NCBI GenBank assembly: GCA_018818645.1
Contig: JAHIRQ010000039.1
Span: forward strand, 1-42,958
From: Bacillota bacterium
GTDB taxonomy: Bacteria; Bacillota_I; Bacilli_A; Acholeplasmatales; Acholeplasmataceae
Length of the DNA: 42,958 nt
Direction of reading: 5' to 3'
Shown here piece by piece: positions 35,609-42,958 of this stretch. A program made the position numbers and the translations under genes. The notes beneath the pieces are model-generated. The model saw only the letters and a list, made by a program, of their open reading frames with translations. It made no database searches and had not been told where the DNA came from. How positions within the stretch are numbered: the first letter of the stretch is position 1; each line of letters begins with the position of its first letter.

Positions 35609-37651
35609 ATGACCTTAATCGGATGGTTAATCGTATCAGTATTATCAGCATTAGGTGTTTTCTTTGGTATCCAATTAATCAGGGATATCCTATGGAATAA
35701 AAAACTAGGCACATATAACAAATCAAGTGGTATTATTATACCCAAAATACCGAAAATCTATTGGTTGAAACGATCATATGGGTTTATTTTGACGTCTATG
35801 TTTGTAGCAACTACAGTTTTTTCAGGTGTATTTAGTGTTCCAATTATGCTTGGTGAGAAAGTGTTACTTAACGCAACCCCTGTTGGAAGTGCTGACACAA
35901 TTCGAAGTTTGATGGAGAGTCAACAAGGAAATTCATTTTGGGATTTCTTTATAGGTGGCGATCGTGTTATGGACGATATGGTTCCTGAAGCGAATCAAGC
36001 ACCAGTAGCAGGAACAAAGAAAGATTTCATTGATACCAATGTACAAGTTGAAGGTGTCGATGAAGCAGATATTGTTAAAACAGATGGAGATACCATATAT
36101 TATGCTGCAAGATATCAAAACATAGTTCGTGTGCTAACTGTAAATGACAATGGATTGGTAACCCAAGAAGGCAATTTAGATTTAGGCTTACTTTATACAG
36201 ATGCACTTTACTTAACAGAAACGCAATTGATTGTAATCGGTTATATTTATGACTATAGACCTTATCAGTATATTGATGGTTCAGGTGTTTATGACTATAT
36301 GTATACTGCATTTACAGGTGCGATTCGTATTTATGATAAAGAAACACTAGAACTTGAATATACTTTAGAAACAGATTCAAATTTTTATGAACATCGATTG
36401 ATTGGTAATGCACTTTTCTTAATTTCAAATAAATCACTATACAATGATGAATTAAGACCAATGTTTAAAGAGACAGTAGATGGAGATACAGTAACTAGCT
36501 ATCTGGGCTATGATGATATTTACTATTTTGATGGTGTTCCTGTTTATGGAATGACCGTCTTAACTGGCATCAACTTGGAAACCTTTGAAGTTAGCTCACA
36601 AGCATTTTTAGGTTATGTATCTGATATATACGCTTCAACAACTTCTTTATATACTGTTCAAAACTATTCTACCTATACGCTTGGTCAATACCAAAGTAAG
36701 GTTCAAGTCATTAAGTATAGTCTAGATACAGAAAATGCGAAAGTTACTTATGTTGGACAAAAAGAATTGTCCGGATATGTTAGCGATCAATACTGGATGG
36801 ATGAATATGATGAACATTTTAGAATTGTAACAAGTTCATGGAGTCCAATTCATAATGAACTACATATTCTAAAAGAAAATCCAGAAACTGATGAACTTGA
36901 TTTAGTTGGATCCATAACTCAAGGCTTAGGTCTAGAAAATGAAACAGTTAAGTCTGTAAGATTTAGTGGGGATAGAGGCTTTGTTGTAACATTTGAACAA
37001 ACAGACCCACTTTATACAATCGATTTATCAGATCCTAAAAATCCAGAAATCATATCGATTGAAAAAGAACCAGGATTTTCAACTTATCTACATGTTTGGA
37101 ATGATGAAAAGACAAACCTTATTGGATTTGGATTTAATGCAGATGAAAATGGTTGGGTCAATGGTTTAAGACTATCAGCGTTTATGATTAGTGGAACAAC
37201 AGAAGTTAAGAGTGATTCAGATGCAGTAGATTCCTATATACTAAGTTCAGAGGACGAAGATGGAATTTATTCATACTCATATTCTGAGGCATCCTATAAC
37301 CCGAAAGCAATGATTGTCTCTCCAGATCATAACATCATCGCATTTCCAGTCATGAGCTGGAAATATGATAGCTCTTGGAATTACACTTATGTCAGTCAAT
37401 TCTTAGTTTTCTATATTGATTTTGATGCAGAAGATCCAAGTGATATTATCAGTGATCCAATTGTTATCAGTCATGATGAATATGATTACTATTCTGGAAT
37501 TGATCGTGGTGTTTATATTGATGTATTTGGTAATTCAAAAGGCGTAATCTACACGCTTTCATTTAGTCAAATGGTTAGCTATGACCTAGCAACCAACGAA
37601 GTCATCGAAAGCATCTTGTTTGAAACGAATTTTGATGATGATGATAAATAG
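35609..37651 (+). CDS. Membrane-anchored secreted beta-propeller domain protein (PF09826-like)
   Basis: Two N-terminal TM segments, then NVQVEGVDEADIVKTDGDTIYYAARYQNIVRVLTV signature. Confidence 0.88.
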   Translation: MTLIGWLIVSVLSALGVFFGIQLIRDILWNKKLGTYNKSSGIIIPKIPKIYWLKRSYGFILTSMFVATTVFSGVFSVPIMLGEKVLLNATPVGSADTIRSLMESQQGNSFWDFFIGGDRVMDDMVPEANQAPVAGTKKDFIDTNVQVEGVDEADIVKTDGDTIYYAARYQNIVRVLTVNDNGLVTQEGNLDLGLLYTDALYLTETQLIVIGYIYDYRPYQYIDGSGVYDYMYTAFTGAIRIYDKETLELEYTLETDSNFYEHRLIGNALFLISNKSLYNDELRPMFKETVDGDTVTSYLGYDDIYYFDGVPVYGMTVLTGINLETFEVSSQAFLGYVSDIYASTTSLYTVQNYSTYTLGQYQSKVQVIKYSLDTENAKVTYVGQKELSGYVSDQYWMDEYDEHFRIVTSSWSPIHNELHILKENPETDELDLVGSITQGLGLENETVKSVRFSGDRGFVVTFEQTDPLYTIDLSDPKNPEIISIEKEPGFSTYLHVWNDEKTNLIGFGFNADENGWVNGLRLSAFMISGTTEVKSDSDAVDSYILSSEDEDGIYSYSYSEASYNPKAMIVSPDHNIIAFPVMSWKYDSSWNYTYVSQFLVFYIDFDAEDPSDIISDPIVISHDEYDYYSGIDRGVYIDVFGNSKGVIYTLSFSQMVSYDLATNEVIESILFETNFDDDDK

Positions 37652-37662
37652 ATAATCTGACT

Positions 37663-37690
37663 GAAAAAGCCGTCAAGGCTTTTTCTTTTA
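37663..37690 (+). terminator. Rho-independent terminator
   Basis: GAAAAAGCC-GTCAA-GGCTTTTTC. Confidence 0.8.
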
Positions 37691-37777
37691 CAGTCTCATC
37701 TATGATATAATCATATATGGATTCTTTCAGTTAATTCTGTTATCCGTTTCGTATCAATCCATAGAAAAGAGAATAAG

Positions 37778-39208
37778 ATGAAAAAAATAAGCTACATCGT
37801 CATATCAATCCTAATCTTAATTATACTTGCTGCATGTGATTATGTAGTGATCCCAAAAGATCCTGTCCCATTACCAGAAGCAGAAGTAATAGATTTTGAA
37901 AGATTATTTAATGATGATATTGAAAAGTCAATCACGATTGTGATTTCACAAAATGAGTGGGATAACCTAGATGATGTCATGAAAGCATATAACAGTCAGT
38001 TTGGAAATTATAGAACTGATTTTTATGCGCAAGCTGATTTCATATATAAGGATTTAGAAGGAGAATTTAGGATTCCTGATGTGGGATTTCGGACACGAGG
38101 GAATTTATCTAGAACTCGCATTCAAAATGATGATGATTCCTTAAATCTTTCACACTTTAAAGTTAAATTTAATAAAGATTTTAATCCACTCAATGACAAA
38201 AGAAAGGTGTTTGAAGTTGAAGAACTGGACATGAAATTTAACCGTAACGGTGATGATACCTATTTAACAGAGAAATTTTCAATGGATCTTTTTAATAAGA
38301 TGGGAGTTTTCGCAGCAAAAACAACTCTTGCAAAATTCTATATTCAAATCGGTACTACGACTCACTTTTATGGTATTTACACAATTTTCGAACCGATTGA
38401 TCAAGAGTTTATAGAGCGTCGATTAGAAAAAGTAGAATCTGATGGTAATTTGTATAAGTCGCTCTGGCAACAATTTGGACCAGCAAATTTAGGATTAAAC
38501 TATTCTGAAAATGCAATCGGAATCAAGGATGAATCGATCAATTATAGACCGGCATATGATTTAAAAACCAATAAAAAGATCAATGATCATACTGATTTAA
38601 TACTTTTTATACAAGAAATCAATCAAAGAACAGGTTCTAATTTCAAGCAATATATAGAGGATCATTTTGATGTCTCAATGTTTTTGAAATACCTTGCAGT
38701 AGGTGTATTATTAGGAAACCCTGATGATTACCGTGCAATGGGGAATAATTATTATCTCTATCACAATAACGTTGCAAACATCTGGACGATGATACCTTAT
38801 GATTACGATCATGGACTCGCTCAAGGTTGGGATGGTTCACCTGTATTCACCAATTGGACAATCAGTGCTGACATTTATCATTGGGGGAATTTAAACGAAT
38901 CCATTCTTAATATCCAAGATTACCCGCATCCTTTAGTAGATAAAATTCTTCAATTCTCAGAATATCAAGAAGAATATGAAGGATATTTAAAGGAACTTAT
39001 TGATCCAGCTAACGAATTGTTTTCATTTGAGTCGTTTAACGACCTCTATGAAAAACAAAAGGCTCTCTATAATGATGATGTTAACGATGCAATGATGGAT
39101 AAACCTTTTGGTTTAAGAAATGTAGAATGGTATTTTAATCAAAAGATTTTAGATATTCAAAGTCAACTGGATTACTATGAATCTAATCCTAGCTTACGAG
39201 GAACTTAA
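37778..39208 (+). CDS. CotH-kinase family lipoprotein
   Basis: Lipobox ILAAC; VGFRTRGNLSRTR...HFYGIYTIFEPIDQEFIERRL...GNLYKSLW...WTMIPYDYDHGLAQGW. Confidence 0.87.
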   Translation: MKKISYIVISILILIILAACDYVVIPKDPVPLPEAEVIDFERLFNDDIEKSITIVISQNEWDNLDDVMKAYNSQFGNYRTDFYAQADFIYKDLEGEFRIPDVGFRTRGNLSRTRIQNDDDSLNLSHFKVKFNKDFNPLNDKRKVFEVEELDMKFNRNGDDTYLTEKFSMDLFNKMGVFAAKTTLAKFYIQIGTTTHFYGIYTIFEPIDQEFIERRLEKVESDGNLYKSLWQQFGPANLGLNYSENAIGIKDESINYRPAYDLKTNKKINDHTDLILFIQEINQRTGSNFKQYIEDHFDVSMFLKYLAVGVLLGNPDDYRAMGNNYYLYHNNVANIWTMIPYDYDHGLAQGWDGSPVFTNWTISADIYHWGNLNESILNIQDYPHPLVDKILQFSEYQEEYEGYLKELIDPANELFSFESFNDLYEKQKALYNDDVNDAMMDKPFGLRNVEWYFNQKILDIQSQLDYYESNPSLRGT

Positions 39209-39229
39209 AGACCAAATGGTCTTTTTTTC
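39206..39229 (+). terminator. Rho-independent terminator
   Basis: AAAGACCAAATGGTCTTTTTTT. Confidence 0.75.
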
Positions 39230-39293
39230 TATATTGATTAGAAAAAATGTAGTTTATTAATCGAAATAAAAAATGAAAACACTTTCTTTATTT

Positions 39294-39306
39294 TTTGAAC
39301 TTCAAA
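39294..39306 (+). promoter_or_regulatory. FabT-like box TTTGAACTTCAAA
   Basis: Exact TTTGANNNTCAAA in the region upstream of the NAD(P)H-flavoprotein gene. Confidence 0.5.
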
Positions 39307-39374
39307 GTATCTCGACATTGAGATTAAATTATGGTAAACTTTTATCATTACAAAAGAAAGTATAGGTGTTTATA

Positions 39375-40325
39375 ATGATCTATGATCTAGTCATCATTGG
39401 TGCAGGTCCTGCTGGTTTATATGCAGCAACATGTGCAGCAATGAATAAAATAAAAAGTGTTATTATTGAGTCCTCATCAGAATATGGTGGACAGCTGACT
39501 TTGTACCGTGAAAAAACAATTTATGATATGCCAGGGTTTGCTAGAATTAACGCAAATGATTTGGCTAACAATCTATATTTGCAGTACAAAGAATATGAAG
39601 ATGAAGTACCCTTGCATATGAATACACAAGCAACTGGTTTAGAAGAACATGACGATCACTATGTGCTTCATACAAACCAAGGTTTATTTATTACAAAAAC
39701 GATATTGCTAGCAAACGGTGGAGGCATGTTTCAACCAAAAAAACTTGAAATTCCTAAAGCGGATTTCATGGATAATATTCATTACTTTATTAAGGATACA
39801 ACTCAGTTTAAAGGAAAGGATGTTGTTGTCTTAGGTGGAGGGGATTCTGCTGTTGACTGGGCACTTACGTTGATCGATATCGCAAAATCAGTGACTTTAG
39901 TACACAGAAGAAATGATTTTAGAGCACATCAACACAATGTGGATGATGCACGAAAAAGATTGAATGTATTGACACCCTATGTTGCAAAAGATGTAGATGG
40001 TGAAGAAAGTGCTTCAGGATTGATTTTAGAAAATACTGAGACTAAAGAAGTTGTAACTTTACAAACTGATGCGATCCTTGTTTTTTATGGTGTAACTCCT
40101 GTAAAATCTAAAATGGATCAATGGTTAGTTGATATTAAGGATAATTCAATACTTGTAACACCAAATATGCAAACCTCAAGACATGGTATCTATGCAGTTG
40201 GAAATAGTGTTTTTTATGAGGGTAAATTGAGAATGATTGTAACAGCCCTAGGGGAAGCAGCAACTGCCATCGGAGCGATTACTAAGTTCTTTTATCCTGA
40301 GAAAACACTAACTTATAAGCATTAG
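39375..40325 (+). CDS. Ferredoxin/flavodoxin--NADP reductase, TrxB-like fold (YumC-type)
   Basis: DLVIIGAGPAGLYAATCAAMNKIK...EYGGQLTLY...VVVLGGGDSAVDWAL; no redox CxxC, which argues against thioredoxin reductase. Confidence 0.87.
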   Translation: MIYDLVIIGAGPAGLYAATCAAMNKIKSVIIESSSEYGGQLTLYREKTIYDMPGFARINANDLANNLYLQYKEYEDEVPLHMNTQATGLEEHDDHYVLHTNQGLFITKTILLANGGGMFQPKKLEIPKADFMDNIHYFIKDTTQFKGKDVVVLGGGDSAVDWALTLIDIAKSVTLVHRRNDFRAHQHNVDDARKRLNVLTPYVAKDVDGEESASGLILENTETKEVVTLQTDAILVFYGVTPVKSKMDQWLVDIKDNSILVTPNMQTSRHGIYAVGNSVFYEGKLRMIVTALGEAATAIGAITKFFYPEKTLTYKH

Positions 40326-40388
40326 ATTCTATATGGTAATTATCAACTCAAATTTCATGTTAAAATGAAGTAGGAGGAGGTGTTTTAC

Positions 40389-40766
40389 ATGGATGCTTCA
40401 GTTTTTGGCAAAATGCGCGTAAAACCAGGAACTCCTGGTGTCTTTCTATATGCTCCATTCGCCTATCAAGAAATGGCTAAAAAACAAGATATTGTAGATT
40501 TTGATAGTCAAGAAAAGCCCAAATTCATACATTTGTTCGTAGAATCTATTCAAGATTATGAGAATAGGATTAAAGATGTCTTATCCATGATGGATACGGG
40601 CACAAGACTATGGATCTCTTATAAAAAATCAAACCATCAAAATAAATATGATATCAATAGAGATTCATTTTTCATCTTAGGGAAAAGAGATGGATTGACT
40701 CCAAACGCAAATATTGCTTTAGATGAAGAATGGTCATGTGTCGGATTTAAAAAATCGTTATCATAA
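40389..40766 (+). CDS. DUF3052-like hypothetical protein
   Basis: PKFIHLFVESIQDYENRIKDVLSMMDTGTRLWISYKKS...ALDEEWSCVGFKK; AGGAGGAGG upstream. Confidence 0.6.
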   Translation: MDASVFGKMRVKPGTPGVFLYAPFAYQEMAKKQDIVDFDSQEKPKFIHLFVESIQDYENRIKDVLSMMDTGTRLWISYKKSNHQNKYDINRDSFFILGKRDGLTPNANIALDEEWSCVGFKKSLS

Positions 40767-40814
40767 GCCTTGTATTCTTGTTTCTTAATGTTATAATATA
40801 TGAGGTGATGAATC

Positions 40815-41378
40815 ATGTTTGAATCTATATGGAATTTTTTAACTTCAGTACCTATTTGGGAACTAGCCTTAATCTTTTTTTCTAAGATTATCGAAGTTGC
40901 TATTGGTACAATGCGTATCATTTTAATCAGTAAAGGATATAAGAAGCCAGGAAGCATTTTAGCTTTCTTTGAGGTTCTTTTATGGATTTTTGTAGCCTCT
41001 ACAGTCATTATGGGAATGACAGATGCACCACTCAAGGGTATCATCTACGCACTTGGTTTCGCAATAGGTGTTTATATTGGTTCAATTATTGAAAATAAGG
41101 TTGCAGTCGGAAAGATTTTAATTCATGTCATTTCAAGTAAAGAAACATCAGTAGATATTATTTCAGTACTGCGTCAATCAGGTCATGGTGTAACCAGCCT
41201 AGATGCACATGGTAAGGATTCAGATCGTGTTGTTTTAATGATTTTCGCCAATCGAAAGAATAAACAAACCATTATTGATTTAATTGAAAGTATTAATAGT
41301 AAGGCAGTTATTGTAGCAAATGAAGTTTCTATTGTTTCTGGTGGATATGTAAGTCCATGGAGAAAAATAGCAAAGTGA
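40815..41378 (+). CDS. UPF0316/DUF2179 membrane protein
   Basis: VAIGTMRIILISKGYKKPGSILAFFEVLLWIFVAS...C-terminal DUF2179-like region. Confidence 0.85.
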   Translation: MFESIWNFLTSVPIWELALIFFSKIIEVAIGTMRIILISKGYKKPGSILAFFEVLLWIFVASTVIMGMTDAPLKGIIYALGFAIGVYIGSIIENKVAVGKILIHVISSKETSVDIISVLRQSGHGVTSLDAHGKDSDRVVLMIFANRKNKQTIIDLIESINSKAVIVANEVSIVSGGYVSPWRKIAK

Positions 41379-41386
41379 TATAATCA

Positions 41387-41415
41387 TTGATTATATGAAT
41401 AAAAGTATGTATAAT
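41387..41415 (+). promoter_or_regulatory. Promoter of tRNA-Val
   Basis: TTGATT-17-TATAAT, 11 nt upstream of tRNA. Confidence 0.75.
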
Positions 41416-41426
41416 AGAAATTGGTC

Positions 41427-41501
41427 GGAGTTATAGCTCAGCGGGAGAGCACTTCCTTGACGTGGAAGGGGTCGTAGGTTCAATCCCTACTAACTTCACC
41501 A
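41427..41501 (+). tRNA. tRNA-Val (anticodon GAC), CCA encoded
   Basis: GGAGTTA...TAGCTCAGCGGGAGAGC...CTTCC-TTGACGT-GGAAG...GTAGGTTCAATCCCTAC-TAACTTC-ACCA; cloverleaf folds by eye. Confidence 0.93.
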
Positions 41502-41513
41502 TCTATGAAAATA

Positions 41514-41542
41514 AATTCAATACATCGCGTATTGAATTTTTT
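41514..41542 (+). terminator. Rho-independent terminator after tRNA-Val
   Basis: AATTCAATAC-ATCGC-GTATTGAATT-TTTT. Confidence 0.85.
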
Positions 41543-41567
41543 GATAAAAGCCTTAAAAAGTAAGGAG

Positions 41568-41921
41568 ATGAACTACCAAATGGATCAAAAAAAACAACAA
41601 CCACCACATGATAGATACGTCTTGAGTGCATTGGATGGTAAGAAAATAATGGATCAAGAAGAAGGCACTATTTTACTGGATGTAAGAACAGAAATGGAAT
41701 ATCAATCAATACGTATACCAAATGCTTTTTTACTTCCTGTGGATGACGTCATCGATTTGGTAGAAGATTTATATCCCAATAAGGATTTGATCTATATTAT
41801 TTATTGTCGAAGTGGTGTAAGAAGTGCATATGCAAGAAGAGTTATGAAGCATCTAGGCTATCATCATGTCTATGACATGGGAGGTATTATCGATTGGCCT
41901 TATGAAAAAATATCTGGTTGA
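41568..41921 (+). CDS. Rhodanese-like domain protein
   Basis: TILLDVRTEMEYQSIRIPNAFLLP...YIIYCRSGVRSAYARRVMKHLGYHHVYDMGGIIDWP. Start uncertain (41568 or 41580); 41505 start would run through the tRNA terminator. Confidence 0.85.
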   Translation: MNYQMDQKKQQPPHDRYVLSALDGKKIMDQEEGTILLDVRTEMEYQSIRIPNAFLLPVDDVIDLVEDLYPNKDLIYIIYCRSGVRSAYARRVMKHLGYHHVYDMGGIIDWPYEKISG

Positions 41922-41929
41922 ACTCAAAC

Positions 41930-41950
41930 AAAGGTCAAATTGACCTTTTT
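41930..41950 (+). terminator. Rho-independent terminator
   Basis: AAAGGTCAAATTGACCTTTTT. Confidence 0.75.
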
Positions 41951-42017
41951 CTTTTAAATGTTTTCAGGTTATAGAAAAAATTGTATAATAGAACTATGAA
42001 TTAAGGTAGGTGAAACC

Positions 42018-42626
42018 ATGAGTGAAAAGGAAAAAATGCTGGATGGAAAGCTTTATATTGCAGATGATATTGAACTCAGACAAATGTCGATTGAAGCAAA
42101 GCGAGTGATGTATGAGTATAATCGAACAGGTGAATATGATGATCTATACCGAAAAAAATTAATCAAAACTATTTTCAAATCTACTGGAGAGAATTTTAAA
42201 ATTCAACCACCGATTTATATCGACTATGGAAAGCATATTTCGATAGGAGAAAACTTTTATGCGAATCATGATTGTATATTTTTAGATGTCAATGAAATCG
42301 AGATTAAAGATAATGTCATGTTTGGTCCAAGAGTATCCATTTTTACAGCAGGACATCCAATAGATGCAGCAGTTCGAAGAGAACAACTTGAATTTGGACT
42401 CAAGGTCACTATTGGTCATGATAGTTGGATAGGTGGAAATGTTGTTATCAATCCTGGTGTTACGATTGGTGATCGAACTGTGATTGGTTCTGGATCGGTA
42501 GTTACAAAAGATATACCAAGTGATGTAATAGCATTTGGCAATCCATGTAAAGTTATTCGAAAAATTACTGCTGAAGATCAAAAGATTTGGGAAGACAAAA
42601 AAAAGGAATATCATTTATCAAAATAG
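42018..42626 (+). CDS. Sugar O-acetyltransferase (Maa/LacA-like left-handed beta helix)
   Basis: MSEKEKMLDGKLYIADDIELRQMSIEAKRVMYEYNRT...IGHDSWIGGNVVINPGVTIGDRTVIGSGSVVTKDIPSDVIAFGNPCKVIR. Confidence 0.92.
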   Translation: MSEKEKMLDGKLYIADDIELRQMSIEAKRVMYEYNRTGEYDDLYRKKLIKTIFKSTGENFKIQPPIYIDYGKHISIGENFYANHDCIFLDVNEIEIKDNVMFGPRVSIFTAGHPIDAAVRREQLEFGLKVTIGHDSWIGGNVVINPGVTIGDRTVIGSGSVVTKDIPSDVIAFGNPCKVIRKITAEDQKIWEDKKKEYHLSK

Positions 42627-42635
42627 GGGTAATCC

Positions 42636-42958
42636 ATGCTAGAGACAGAATTATTTCAACCCATTAAAGAATTTTTAGAAAACCAAGGATATCAAGTCAA
42701 AGGTGAAATCGGTGCAATCGATTGTTTTGCGATGAAAAATAATGAATCGATAGCGGTAGAACTAAAGACTTCAATCACTTTAAAACTCATTTATCAGGCT
42801 GTAGAAAGACAAAAAATAGCGGATTCTGTATATGTTGCAATACCAAAGAGTGCAATTGCTAGTCATAGAAGTCAATACAAGTCATTTCTATTACTTTTAA
42901 GAAGACTTTCAGTAGGACTCTTAATTGTCTCTAGTTCAGGAGTTGAAGTGCTTCTAGA
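42636..42958 (+). CDS. DUF2161-like putative nuclease-fold protein, 3'-truncated by window edge
   Basis: MLETELFQPIKEFLENQGYQVKGEIGAIDCFAMKNNESIAVELKTSITLKLIYQAVERQKIADSVYVAIPK...; not in ORF track because it runs off the edge. Confidence 0.75.
   Translation, partial: MLETELFQPIKEFLENQGYQVKGEIGAIDCFAMKNNESIAVELKTSITLKLIYQAVERQKIADSVYVAIPKSAIASHRSQYKSFLLLLRRLSVGLLIVSSSGVEVLL

Noticed and set aside
39273-39286. TGAAAACACTTTCT as a cre site upstream of the flavoprotein gene
   Set aside because: Lacks the central CG required for cre.
39375-40325. Thioredoxin reductase
   Set aside because: The fold matches but the redox-active CxxC is missing; better as ferredoxin/flavodoxin-NADP reductase.
40637-41044. 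Minus-strand 135-aa ORF
   Set aside because: Antisense to two supported plus-strand genes; no RBS or recognisable domain.
41505-41567. N-terminal extension of the rhodanese ORF
   Set aside because: Contains the tRNA terminator hairpin; a start at 41568 or 41580 is more likely.
42282-42614. Minus-strand 110-aa ORF
   Set aside because: Antisense to the acetyltransferase hexapeptide region; periodic repeats explain the open frame.
1-42958. CRISPR arrays, transposons, prophage, toxin-antitoxin or defence islands
   Set aside because: No regularly spaced repeats, transposase, integrase or phage structural proteins seen; gene content is mostly core metabolism and transport.

Overview
This window is an AT-rich bacterial chromosome segment with densely packed genes, read with the standard code (TGA is used as stop and TGG as Trp). 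It looks like a Firmicutes/Mollicutes-related lineage that keeps its own fatty-acid synthesis; that placement is inference. No phage, transposase, CRISPR array or rRNA was seen. Main blocks: (1) two enoyl-reductase-type genes, a partial fabV and an NMO/FabK-like gene; (2) a DUF1015-serC-serA operon; (3) zwf/gnd; (4) a type II fatty-acid operon accB-accC-accD-accA-fabH-fabD-fabG-fabF-fabZ-birA-bioY, with no acpP and no enoyl reductase inside it; (5) a fluoride-riboswitch-like leader with overlapping terminator in front of a CPA-type antiporter, followed by trkA-trkA-trkH; (6) a LytTR regulator coupled to a membrane-anchored beta-propeller protein, then a CotH-kinase lipoprotein; (7) tRNA-Val(GAC). 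The most interesting unannotated signals are: a FabT-like operator (TTTGANNNTCAAA) found exactly three times by eye, always intergenic, with a degenerate tandem copy at the acc/fab promoter and a one-mismatch site upstream of the NMO/FabK gene; a long structured leader and small ORF in front of accB; a 33-aa small ORF translationally coupled to the NMO/FabK gene; the fluoride riboswitch; and a LytTR/beta-propeller pair resembling a regulator-membrane partner system. All calls come from reading the sequence; no searches or folding programs were run.
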